In this document: positions 37,158-44,959 of the stretch, one piece after another
Position numbering within the stretch: the first letter of the stretch is position 1
Layout of the letters: every line of letters begins with the position of its first letter
From: Roseibium sp. MMSF_3544
GTDB taxonomy: Bacteria; Pseudomonadota; Alphaproteobacteria; Rhizobiales; Stappiaceae
Assembly: GCF_030732845.1 (NCBI RefSeq)
Contig: NZ_JASHKA010000001.1
Location: forward strand, 543,041 to 607,040
DNA: 64,000 nt
Reading direction: 5' to 3'
Translations under genes and position numbers: made by a program
The notes under the pieces: model-generated
Told to the model about the DNA's origin: nothing
The model's input: the letters and a program-made list of their open reading frames with translations, nothing else
The model's database searches: none

Positions 37158-37187
37158 AAGGGAGCCACATCCGTGGCTCCCTTTTGT
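37158..37187 (+). terminator. Terminator after EF-hand gene
   Basis: Perfect 11-bp stem AAGGGAGCCAC/GTGGCTCCCTT with a four-base loop ATCC and a short T-rich tail, 67 bp past the stop codon. The next 385 bp up to the TerB-like gene hold no gene I can support. Confidence 0.9.
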
Positions 37188-37572
37188 CTTTCAAAACAAC
37201 CAGCCCTTTGGAATTGCGACATCGCATCGGAGACATGGACCTTTGTTCTTGGGAACGCGGTTCTTGCTTCCCTTGGGGCATTCTCAACTTCAGCAGGTCA
37301 GGTCAGCGTTTGAAATTCGGTCTTGCCGACTGGTCGATCTCTCTCCCCAATAGAGAGGGAACTCACGAAACATAGATGATTTAAGACCCGTTCCCGTGCG
37401 CGCATTAGACGGATCTGGCGAGCGTCGTCGGGATAGGGTTTGAAGAAAATTATCTTCCAAATCGCGAACGTATTGCCGGGCAATCTCTCTACCGCGCCGA
37501 ATTGCTCCCGCGTTACGGGATTCTCAAGGTTTTCCTGACACAATGATCCCCACTTAGTTTCAGGGAGGTCCC

Positions 37573-38574
37573 ATGACCAAGCCGAATTTGACCGATTTTG
37601 TCGATGCGAAGATCGCAGGCGGACATGTCAGCGAAGACGATGTCATCACCTTGCGCCGTTTTATCTACGGCGATATGGCGGTTTCACTCGATGAGGGCGC
37701 AGCGTTGTTCAAGCTGAACAATGCCGGGTTGACCTATGCGGATACATGGTACGAGCTGTTCCCCGAGGCGATCGGCGATATCCTGGTCCATCAGGCCCGT
37801 CCGGAAGGATACGCTTCGGAAGAAAACGCGGACTGGCTCATCGGCCAGATCACTGCTGACGGGCATGTTTGCAGCCGAACCGAGCTTGATGCCGTTCTGC
37901 ATGTGCTTGAAAAGGCCCGCGAAGCACCGGAGCGCCTTGAGCAGTTCGCCTTGAAGACAGTTGCTGATTCCGTGATAACGGGCAAAGGAGCGACGCGCTC
38001 AGGCTCTGAACTCAAGCCAGGCGTTATTTCCGACGGTGAAGTCGAAATTCTGCGCCGTGTGCTTTATGCAGGTGCCGGCTGCGGCGGCATCGCCATCTCA
38101 CGGGCCGAGGCGGAAATTCTGTTTGATCTGAACGACGCAACGATCGAAGCCGAAAACGCACCGGCCTGGTCGGAACTTTTTGCCAAGGCCATCGCGAACC
38201 ACCTGATGGCGATGTCCGGCTTTGTGCCGCCTGCGCGCGACGTTGCACTCGCCCGCGAAGACTGGCTGGACCAACCGGGCGGTTATTCGGGCGGCCTCGG
38301 CGGCTTCTTCCGCAAAATGGTCAGCGGCGGTATCAGCGGTGTTCGCGATGCTTATGCCGACAAGTCCGATCCGTTCGCCGCCAGAGGCGCTTCGATGGAA
38401 GCGGAAATCGCCGCCAACGAGGTCGTTACCCACGACGAGGCAAGCTGGCTCGTGGACCGGATCGGCCGGGACGGGGTCCTGCACGAGAACGAAAAGGCTC
38501 TGTTGCGGTTCATCCGCGAAGAGAGCCCGAACGTTCACCCGGCCTTGCGTCCGCTTATGGACAAGGCCGTATAA
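37573..38574 (+). CDS. TerB-like helical protein with internal duplication
   Basis: A 333-residue soluble protein that I do not recognise with certainty; the helical pattern with acidic residues resembles TerB/TerB-like modules. It contains an internal duplication: VSEDDVITLRRFIYGDMAVS with WYELFPEAIGDILV in the first half matches ISDGEVEILRRVLYAGAGCG with WSELFAKAIANHLM in the second. Likewise ADWLIGQITADGHVCSRTEL matches ASWLVDRIGRDGVLHENEK. A glycine-rich linker (GGYSGGLGGFF) lies in the second copy. AGGGAGG precedes the ATG. Confidence 0.7.
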   Translation: MTKPNLTDFVDAKIAGGHVSEDDVITLRRFIYGDMAVSLDEGAALFKLNNAGLTYADTWYELFPEAIGDILVHQARPEGYASEENADWLIGQITADGHVCSRTELDAVLHVLEKAREAPERLEQFALKTVADSVITGKGATRSGSELKPGVISDGEVEILRRVLYAGAGCGGIAISRAEAEILFDLNDATIEAENAPAWSELFAKAIANHLMAMSGFVPPARDVALAREDWLDQPGGYSGGLGGFFRKMVSGGISGVRDAYADKSDPFAARGASMEAEIAANEVVTHDEASWLVDRIGRDGVLHENEKALLRFIREESPNVHPALRPLMDKAV

Positions 38575-38589
38575 GCCCACGGTCAGGAC

Positions 38590-39177
38590 TCATTCCTCGA
38601 CGCGCATTGCCTCGGTTTCAATGATGAGCTGAACGTCGTCGCCGACGAACCCGTTGTCGACGGCATATGTCATTCCGAATGCGCTTCGCTGAACCGTACC
38701 GCGAGCGCTGATCCCAAGCGTGAAACGGCTGTGTCCGAACGGATACTTCTCAGCCTTGTTGAGCGTGACGTCCAGCACGAGCGGTTGCGTCTTGTCGAGG
38801 AGGCTCAGATTGCCCTCAACCGTTCCGGACGTCTCGCTCTGCGGTGTTCCACCCTGTGCGGTAAAGGTCATGATCGGAAAGGCTTCCACGTTCAGGAAGT
38901 CCTTGTTGCGAACATGATCGTCACGGGCCTTGTTGAAAGATTCCACGCTGGCCGTCTTGACGGTGATTTCGACGTCGGAGAGCTCCTTGGTCTCCATGTC
39001 ATAGGTGAAGCCGCCCTCGAACTCCAAAAACACACCGAGCGTGTCCGCATAGCCGATGTGGTCGACCATGAAGGCGATTGTCGTGTGGGTCGGGTCGATT
39101 TCATACCGATGCGGTTCGGCAAGGACCTGGGTGGTTGCCATTGCCAAAACGCAAGTGGCTCCAAGAACTTTCAGCAT
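38590..39177 (-). CDS. YceI-family periplasmic protein
   Basis: A 195-residue protein starting at 39177, where GAGGTG precedes the ATG. It has a signal peptide (LGATCVLAMATTQVLA) and the YceI beta-barrel: HRYEIDPTHTTIAFMVDHIGYADTLG, DHVRNKDFLNVEAFPIMTF and a C-terminal FGMTYAVDNGFVGDDVQLIIE. YceI proteins are lipocalin-like and bind isoprenoid quinones or similar lipids. It is convergent with the TerB-like gene, with 15 bp between the stops. Confidence 0.95.
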   Translation of the reverse strand: MLKVLGATCVLAMATTQVLAEPHRYEIDPTHTTIAFMVDHIGYADTLGVFLEFEGGFTYDMETKELSDVEITVKTASVESFNKARDDHVRNKDFLNVEAFPIMTFTAQGGTPQSETSGTVEGNLSLLDKTQPLVLDVTLNKAEKYPFGHSRFTLGISARGTVQRSAFGMTYAVDNGFVGDDVQLIIETEAMRVEE

Positions 39178-39291
39178 GCTCACCTCGCGAATACTCATTG
39201 TTGTCGCCGTCCCAAACCGGTTGGGAGCGCGCGCGTGCAGGTTGTTAAGAGCTGAGCTAGCGCGTATCGGCGCAACGGCAATGGCCAGACC

Positions 39292-39687
39292 TCAGAACCA
39301 GAGGTCCTTCACGGTTCTGTTATCCCGGGGCAGGCTTTCCCAGCGATCGAAGCCGTCAAAGTGTCTAATTGGAATGTCTGAAACCGCTCCGAGTTCGCTC
39401 ATGCGCAAATTGACCGCCCCGCGGACGCGTCCATTCTCTTGGCGATGGGTGGTGATGTAATGCGTGATCGAGCCGCAGTTCGTGCAAAAGTGAAAGTCGA
39501 TATCTCCGCCGTCTTCGCGCCGATAGGCCTTCGTTTCTCCGGTGACTTCAATGTCATGATCGATATGGCCGTACGCCCATAGTGCGCCGTAGCGGCGGCA
39601 GATGGTGCAGCTACAGGCTGTCGCTGAATTCGGTCTTTGAGAAAGTCTCCAGTGAACCGCGCCGCAATGGCAGCTTCCTTCGATCAT
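39292..39687 (-). CDS. GFA/CENP-V domain protein
   Basis: A 131-residue zinc protein from the ATG at 39687. SCHCGAVHW, CSCTICRR and FCTNCGS supply the two cysteine clusters of the GFA (glutathione-dependent formaldehyde-activating enzyme) fold. Despite the name, most family members act on unknown glutathione adducts. It is a single-gene unit. Confidence 0.93.
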   Translation of the reverse strand: MIEGSCHCGAVHWRLSQRPNSATACSCTICRRYGALWAYGHIDHDIEVTGETKAYRREDGGDIDFHFCTNCGSITHYITTHRQENGRVRGAVNLRMSELGAVSDIPIRHFDGFDRWESLPRDNRTVKDLWF

Positions 39688-39776
39688 TGTTGGCTCTCTC
39701 ATTCAGCGGTTATTGCGTTTTCGGACCGGCATTACTTGATAGTCGAAGGCCTTCAGATTGACCGCCTGCGCTGCGC

Positions 39777-40157
39777 TCACTCGCCGGCTTGAAAGTCAAC
39801 GTGAATGTGATTGCCGTCCGGATCCCACACATTGATGGCAATGATGTTCATCTCCGGAATGCCGGACTTGCGATAGGTTTCACCCCGGTCTCGCAACCTT
39901 GTCTCAAACTCTTCGGCGCCCGTTGCCGAAAAGGAAAAGTGTTCCAGCTTCAGCTCCACTTCGGAGCCCGTCCCAGGTTCACCGTCAATACCGACCAGAT
40001 GCACGAAGGCAGTGTCGCCGGCATAAAGCCAGGCGCCGGGAAATGAGAAATCGGGTCTCGGGCCGCTCGTCATGCCCAAGAAATCCTGGTACCAGGCAAT
40101 CATGGTTTCAAGCTGCGTGGTGCGCAGATTGACATGGTTGAGCTGATTGATCTGCAT
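39777..40157 (-). CDS. Glyoxalase/VOC superfamily protein
   Basis: A 126-residue protein with the vicinal-oxygen-chelate fold: LNHVNLRTTQLETMIAWYQDFLGM (first metal His) and VWDPDGNHIHVDF near the C-terminus (second half-site, His and Glu/Asp region). Members include glyoxalases, dioxygenases and resistance proteins; the substrate is unknown. It is 14 bp downstream of the thioredoxin-fold gene and probably co-transcribed with it. Confidence 0.9.
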   Translation of the reverse strand: MQINQLNHVNLRTTQLETMIAWYQDFLGMTSGPRPDFSFPGAWLYAGDTAFVHLVGIDGEPGTGSEVELKLEHFSFSATGAEEFETRLRDRGETYRKSGIPEMNIIAINVWDPDGNHIHVDFQAGE

Positions 40158-40171
40158 ATCTGCCCGTTCTC

Positions 40172-40723
40172 CTATTTCCACTTTATGGAGCACCCGATGG
40201 ACGGGATCTGGTCTTCAGGCCCCCGGCCGGTATCCACAATCTGTTTCATGGCTTCAAAAAGCTCGCGGCGCAAGTCTGCCGGCGCGGTGCCCATGCGGGT
40301 CGCATCCAGACGCCCTCGATACTGAAGTCCGAGATCCTTGTTGAAACCGAAGAAGTCCGGCGTGCAGACGGCGTCGTAGCTCTTGGCCACGCTCTGATCC
40401 GCGTCGTGCAGATAGGGGAAAGGAAAGGCATGCTTTTCCGCCATGAGCTGCATGTTCTCAAAACTGTCGGCCGGATAGGAAACGTGGTCATTGGAGCAGA
40501 TGGCGACCACGCCGATCCCGTGGGCCTTCATGTCATGAGCATCACGGATGATCTTGTCGAGAATTGCCAAGACGAACGGACAATGGTTGCAGATGAACAT
40601 CACCAGAGTGCTGTTTTCGCCGGCCAATTCAGCGAGGCTATAGGTCTTGCCGTCGGTTCCCGGCAGGGTGAAGTGCGGGGCCTGCCAGTCGAAGTCACAG
40701 ACAGGTGGTTGAAGTGCTGCCAT
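40172..40723 (-). CDS. Thioredoxin-fold (peroxiredoxin-like) protein
   Basis: A 183-residue cytoplasmic protein of the AhpC/TSA-like family with LVMFICNHCPFV, a C-x-x-C at the helix 1 position (Cys-Asn-His-Cys). The order DFDWQAPHFTLPGTDGKTYSLAEL then redox motif matches the PRX-like1 group rather than classical thioredoxin. It is likely to reduce disulfides or peroxides; the partner is unknown. Confidence 0.9.
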   Translation of the reverse strand: MAALQPPVCDFDWQAPHFTLPGTDGKTYSLAELAGENSTLVMFICNHCPFVLAILDKIIRDAHDMKAHGIGVVAICSNDHVSYPADSFENMQLMAEKHAFPFPYLHDADQSVAKSYDAVCTPDFFGFNKDLGLQYRGRLDATRMGTAPADLRRELFEAMKQIVDTGRGPEDQIPSIGCSIKWK

Positions 40724-40793
40724 GGAGCTTGTTCCCTGGATTTGGATGTCAGCGCTTTACAGAGCGCAGCCGGTTTCGCTGCCGCTCAGGATA

Positions 40794-41804
40794 TCAAAAG
40801 CCTTCTAGCACGATCTTGCCCTTCGCGGTCCCCGTTTCAATGAGCGCATGGGCTTTCCGCATGTTTGCGGCATTGATGGGGGTGAGAACGGTGTCGAGGG
40901 TGGTGCGGATGCGTCCTGTATCGATTTCGCCGGCGACATAGGTAAGCAGCTCGTGCTGTTTGATCATGTCCGGTGTCTGAAACATCGCTCTTGCAAACAT
41001 GAACTCCCAGTGAAGGCTCGCTGCTTTCAGTTTCATCCTGTCCATGGGCATCGGCAGATCTGTGTCATCAATGGCGACGATGCCACCTTCGGGGCGAATG
41101 AGCTCGACTGCAGCGTGCCAGTGGCGCATGTCGTTGAAGATCGCGATGTGGTCAACATAATCGAAGCCGAGCGCGCGGACCTGGGCAACCATATCCTCGC
41201 GGTGATTGACAACTTCGTCCGCTCCCAGATCCCGGACCCAGTTTGTTGTTTCCGGACGCGAGGCGGTCGCGATGATTTTCAGGCCGGCAGCCTTGGCCAA
41301 CTGGATGCCAATCGAGCCAACACCGCCGCCGGCTCCGATGATCAGGATGCTTTCACCTTTGCTGCCGCCATCGCGGTCGATGCCGAGCCGGTCGAAGAAC
41401 GCTTCATAGGCGGTCAATGTCGTCAGGGGCAGGGCAGCTGCCTCCGCGAAACTCAATGACTGCGGCTTTCGACCGACGATGCGCTCGTCAACAAGTTGAA
41501 ATTCGGCATTCGAACCGGACCGGGTAATGTCACCCGCATAGTAGATCTCGTCGCCTGGCTTAAAGAGAGAGACTTTCGGCCCCACGGCTTCAACAACACC
41601 TGCCGCATCCCAGCCAAGAACACGTGGCGTTTCCTCTACGGCCTCTTTCGGGGCGCGCACTTTCGTGTCGACCGGATTGACCGAAACGGCCTTGACCGCA
41701 ACGAGCAGATCGCGCCCTTCGGGCACGGGTTTCGGCAGGTCGACATCCAGAAATGAACTCGGGTTCTCGATCGGTAAATAGTGAGTCAGGGCAACGGCTT
41801 TCAT
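40794..41804 (-). CDS. Zinc-type alcohol dehydrogenase/quinone oxidoreductase family
   Basis: A 336-residue MDR-family NADPH reductase starting at 41804 with GGAAGAG upstream. The substrate domain has VKAVSVNPVDTKVRAP and RVLGWDAAGVVEAVG, and the Rossmann domain has ILIIGAGGGVGSIGIQLAKA. The catalytic-zinc Cys/His of true alcohol dehydrogenases are missing, so it is a zeta-crystallin or ZADH1-type quinone or enone reductase. It lies upstream of the thioredoxin-fold gene and downstream of the YgiN-like gene on the same strand. Confidence 0.92.
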   Translation of the reverse strand: MKAVALTHYLPIENPSSFLDVDLPKPVPEGRDLLVAVKAVSVNPVDTKVRAPKEAVEETPRVLGWDAAGVVEAVGPKVSLFKPGDEIYYAGDITRSGSNAEFQLVDERIVGRKPQSLSFAEAAALPLTTLTAYEAFFDRLGIDRDGGSKGESILIIGAGGGVGSIGIQLAKAAGLKIIATASRPETTNWVRDLGADEVVNHREDMVAQVRALGFDYVDHIAIFNDMRHWHAAVELIRPEGGIVAIDDTDLPMPMDRMKLKAASLHWEFMFARAMFQTPDMIKQHELLTYVAGEIDTGRIRTTLDTVLTPINAANMRKAHALIETGTAKGKIVLEGF

Positions 41805-41883
41805 GGATCTCTTCCAAGACTGAATCAGCGGGCGCGAATTGGAATCACACCCTTGTTGATTGGAGATTTTCAAATGGCTCGAG

Positions 41884-42174
41884 TCAGCCGATTACGCTCA
41901 TTTCGTTCAATGTGAACTCGGCAACAGCGCCCTCGGTGGCGGTCATGTAGGCCGCAAGATGCGGGGCGCTCATGTGAGTCTGCCACAGGTCCCGGTTTTC
42001 CCAGTTCTCGTAGAACATGAAATGGGCCGGGTTTTCATTGTCCTGATGGAGATCGTAGTTGATGCAGCCCTCCTCGGCGCGTGTCGTTTCGATCAGTTTG
42101 AGGAGTTCGGACTTCACCAGTTCGATCTTGTCGGGGTTGGCTTTGATGTTGGCAACGATGGTGAGCTTGGCCAT
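41884..42174 (-). CDS. YgiN-like ABM monooxygenase
   Basis: A 96-residue ABM-fold protein. MAKLTIVANIKANPDKIELVKSELLKLIETTRAEEGCINYDLHQD and FMFYENWENRDLWQTHM match quinol monooxygenase YgiN and related proteins, including the conserved FYE-W-ENR-W/H pattern. GGAGA precedes the ATG. With the quinone-oxidoreductase-like gene 79 bp downstream it may form a quinone redox pair, under the divergent LysR regulator (inference). Confidence 0.92.
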   Translation of the reverse strand: MAKLTIVANIKANPDKIELVKSELLKLIETTRAEEGCINYDLHQDNENPAHFMFYENWENRDLWQTHMSAPHLAAYMTATEGAVAEFTLNEMSVIG

Positions 42175-42203
42175 GGGTCTGTCTCCTTGTTTGGCAATGA
42201 GTG

Positions 42204-42221
42204 CTAGGGTTCGTCCCCTAG
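42204..42221. promoter_or_regulatory. Candidate LysR operator dyad
   Basis: CTAGGG and CCCTAG flank a six-base spacer in the 112-bp region between the divergent YgiN-like and LysR genes. Dyads of this size are usual recognition elements for LysR-type regulators. Confidence 0.4.
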
Positions 42222-42286
42222 ATAGCTGCTTGACGAATTCGGATAAACAGGCCGTAATCGGAGTAACAATCCGGGATTTCCGTATA

Positions 42287-43177
42287 ATGTTACTCGACAA
42301 TATTTCCTTGTTTCTCCTGATCGTTGAAAGGGGCAGCCTGGTTGGCGCCGCCCGTGAAGCGGGTCTTTCACCGACGACGGTGTCCGAGCGGTTGGCGGCA
42401 CTTGAGACCCATTACGGCGTGGTCCTTTTGAACCGGACGACCCGCTCAATCAGTCTGACGGAAGAGGGGCGCACACTTGTCGAGGGCGCAAGAACCGTTC
42501 TCGGGGAGGTAGAGGACCTGGACAACAGGATTCGCACTGGCGCAAAGCGTCTGTCCGGCCTGATCCGGATCAGTGCGCCAGAGGATGTTGGACGGAACAT
42601 TATTTCCGGCGCGATCGCCGACTTTCAGTCTGCGCATCCATCGATCACGATAGATCTGCATCTGTCTGACGGGTATGTCGATATCGTTGGTCTGGGGATC
42701 GATCTTGCGGTCCGCTTCGGCGCCATCAGCGACAGCACTTTGAGGGTAAAGCACATTGCCACGCGCCGCCGCATCGTGTGTGCGTCGCCTCACTATATAC
42801 GCAAGCATGGCTTACCTCAGACACCTGCCGACTTGAGGGACCACAACTGCCTTTTGATGCGCTTCGGTCAGAACATAGACAATTTATGGGAGTTCGGGCG
42901 TGACGGCGTAAAACACGCTGTCAGGGTCGGGGGCAAACTGATTGCAAATGATGGTGCTCTTGTTCGGCAATGGTGTTTGGAAGGGCGCGGGATTGCGCTC
43001 AAATCGGAATTTGATTGTGCGACAGACCTGCATGAGGGCAATTTGCTGGCGCTTCTTCCCGACTTCGAACCACCCGGTTCACCGCTGCAAATTCTCTTTC
43101 CGCCTGGCCGAGCTCAAGCTCGCCGGGTTCGTGCATTTGCCGACCATCTGGCAAAGGTCTTTCGAGACGTAGCCTAG
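42287..43177 (+). CDS. LysR-family regulator
   Basis: A 296-residue regulator. The winged helix is NISLFLLIVERGSLVGAAREAGLSPTTVSERLAALETHYGVVLLNRTTRSISLTEEG and the effector domain includes DLHLSDGYVDIVGLGIDLAVRFGAISD. It is divergent from the YgiN-like gene and thus likely to control the quinone-reductase cluster. The start has a weak ribosome site (GGGA). It converges on the next LysR gene with only 12 bp between the stops. Confidence 0.92.
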   Translation: MLLDNISLFLLIVERGSLVGAAREAGLSPTTVSERLAALETHYGVVLLNRTTRSISLTEEGRTLVEGARTVLGEVEDLDNRIRTGAKRLSGLIRISAPEDVGRNIISGAIADFQSAHPSITIDLHLSDGYVDIVGLGIDLAVRFGAISDSTLRVKHIATRRRIVCASPHYIRKHGLPQTPADLRDHNCLLMRFGQNIDNLWEFGRDGVKHAVRVGGKLIANDGALVRQWCLEGRGIALKSEFDCATDLHEGNLLALLPDFEPPGSPLQILFPPGRAQARRVRAFADHLAKVFRDVA

Positions 43178-43189
43178 GGTCGCTTTGGA

Positions 43190-44101
43190 TTAGGACTGCG
43201 CGACAGGCAGCGTCCAGCGGGCGCTGAATTCGGTGGCAAGGTGATCGATGAGCGCGCGCACCCGGCGCGTCAGATGACGGTTCGGCGGATAAAGGGCATA
43301 AAGGCCGAACGTGTCGGTTGAAAAGTCTGGTAGCACGTGTTCCAAACACCCTTCCTTGAGCGCGTCTTCTATCGCGTATAGCGGCGCAATCGTTATGCCC
43401 AGACCTCCCATGGCCATACGCGCCAAAGCGCCCGGGGAGTTCGAGCGGACGCTTCCGTTCAGTTTGAGAACCTGCTCGTCGCCATTCGATCGGAACCGCC
43501 AGATGTTCATGCCTGAGCTGTTGCCGTCGACGAGACAGGTATGGGTGCTCAAGGCTCTTGGGTCCTGAGGCCGCCCATGGCGCTCGAGATAGTCGGGCGA
43601 CGCACACAGCACGAGCGGCATATCGGCAAGCTTGCGAGCTATCAGCGAGGAATCTTTCAAGGACCCTATACGGATCGCAAGGTCCAGCCCTTCTTCCACA
43701 AGCGACAGCCTGTTGTCGGTGAGCCGCATGTCCAGCTCCACATCCGGGTTTTGGCGCAGAAAGGGCGCCAGAGCCTCGCAGAGCCGAGTACTGCCAAATC
43801 CTGTCGGCGCGGTCAGCCTAATCTGACCGGCAAGTGCGCCTTGACGTTCGCGCACAAGTGAATCCAGATCGTCGATCTGTTCCAGGATCGGTCGGCAGTG
43901 TTCCAGATAAGCTGCACCGACATCGGTCAGCGACACACTGCGCGTCGTGCGATTGAACATCTGCGTCTTGAGCTGGCTTTCGAGCTGCTGAACATATTTG
44001 CTGACAAGTTTCGTCGAGAGGCCAAGTCGGCGCCCGGCAGCGGTGAAAGAGCCTTCCTGCGCAACGGCAACAAAGGCGCGCATTGTTTCAATTCTGTCCA
44101 C
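43190..44101 (-). CDS. LysR-family regulator
   Basis: A 303-residue regulator. I chose the GTG at 44101 because GGAGG lies ten bases upstream and it places VDRIETMRAFVAVAQEGSFTAAGRRLGLSTKLVSKYVQQLE at the N-terminus, as is normal for the family. The effector domain includes DMRLTDNRLSLVEEGLDLAIRIG. It is divergent from the GST and PPOX-reductase genes, its probable targets. Confidence 0.92.
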   Translation of the reverse strand: MDRIETMRAFVAVAQEGSFTAAGRRLGLSTKLVSKYVQQLESQLKTQMFNRTTRSVSLTDVGAAYLEHCRPILEQIDDLDSLVRERQGALAGQIRLTAPTGFGSTRLCEALAPFLRQNPDVELDMRLTDNRLSLVEEGLDLAIRIGSLKDSSLIARKLADMPLVLCASPDYLERHGRPQDPRALSTHTCLVDGNSSGMNIWRFRSNGDEQVLKLNGSVRSNSPGALARMAMGGLGITIAPLYAIEDALKEGCLEHVLPDFSTDTFGLYALYPPNRHLTRRVRALIDHLATEFSARWTLPVAQS

Positions 44102-44147
44102 GAGAAATCGTCCTCCGCAGCACTGATCCGGTCGGAACATATTGTCT

Positions 44148-44166
44148 ATGATTTGTACATAATCAT
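44148..44166. promoter_or_regulatory. Candidate LysR operator palindrome
   Basis: ATGATT-TGTACAT-AATCAT: perfect 6-bp arms around a GTAC centre, between the divergent LysR gene (47 bp away) and the GST gene. It has the shape of a LysR recognition site (T-N11-A type). Confidence 0.45.
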
Positions 44167-44276
44167 TGAATGAAATCGAGGATTATTTCTGATTTGGGTA
44201 AGTGGCATATTCCCATCAGCGCATCGGACAGGTGTCCGGTACCGCTCCAAGACGAGACATTTCAGGGAAAACCACC

Positions 44277-44897
44277 ATGAGCAACGCCATCCGCATCCAT
44301 AACTTTCCGCGGTCCGGTCACTGTCACAGGGTCGAACTCTTCGCCAATCTGACCGGGATCAACCACGAGCTGGTTTTTGTCGACCTGGCAGCCGGCGAGC
44401 ACAAGAAAGAGCCGTTTTTGTCGTTGAACCCGGCTGGAAAAGTACCGGTGATCGAAGACGACGAGACGGTCGTCAGAGATTCCAACGCGATCCTGGTTTA
44501 TCTGGCGCGCAAATACGCTCCCGACTGGTTGCCTACCGATCCCGCCGAAGAAGCCGAAGTTCAAAGATTCCTGTCGATGGCGGCAAACGAACTCGCGAAT
44601 GGACCTGCGGCTGCGCGGCTTGTGACCGTGTTTGGCGCCCAGCTCGACGCGGAAAAAGCCCAAGCGATCGCGGCTTATGTGTTTGACATTTTGGAAACAC
44701 ATCTGGATGGACGCGAGTGGCTGGTTGGCCAGACGCCATCAGTCGCCGATGTTGCAATCTATTCGTACACCGCCCATGCGCCGGAAGGAAACGTGTCGCT
44801 CGATCCTTACCCGAACATTCGGGCGCTCCTGAAACGTATCGAGGCGCTGCCCGGTTTCGTGGCCATGCCGGCAACCAAGGTTGGCCTTGCTGCCTAG
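44277..44897 (+). CDS. Glutathione S-transferase
   Basis: A 206-residue GST. The thioredoxin-like N-terminal domain contains NPAGKVPVIEDDETVVRDSNAILVYLARKYAPDWLP, with the cis-Pro (VPVI) and glutathione-contacting D-S-x-A-I motif. The C-terminal helical domain includes PSVADVAIYSY, the N-capping box. It conjugates or reduces with glutathione; the substrate is unknown. It precedes the PPOX-reductase gene by 62 bp on the same strand. Confidence 0.95.
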   Translation: MSNAIRIHNFPRSGHCHRVELFANLTGINHELVFVDLAAGEHKKEPFLSLNPAGKVPVIEDDETVVRDSNAILVYLARKYAPDWLPTDPAEEAEVQRFLSMAANELANGPAAARLVTVFGAQLDAEKAQAIAAYVFDILETHLDGREWLVGQTPSVADVAIYSYTAHAPEGNVSLDPYPNIRALLKRIEALPGFVAMPATKVGLAA

Positions 44898-44959
44898 CGC
44901 GTTCTGACCGGGCGTGTTTCAGACATGTCCGGTCTCTTGCCCCTGGAAAGGAGAACAGT

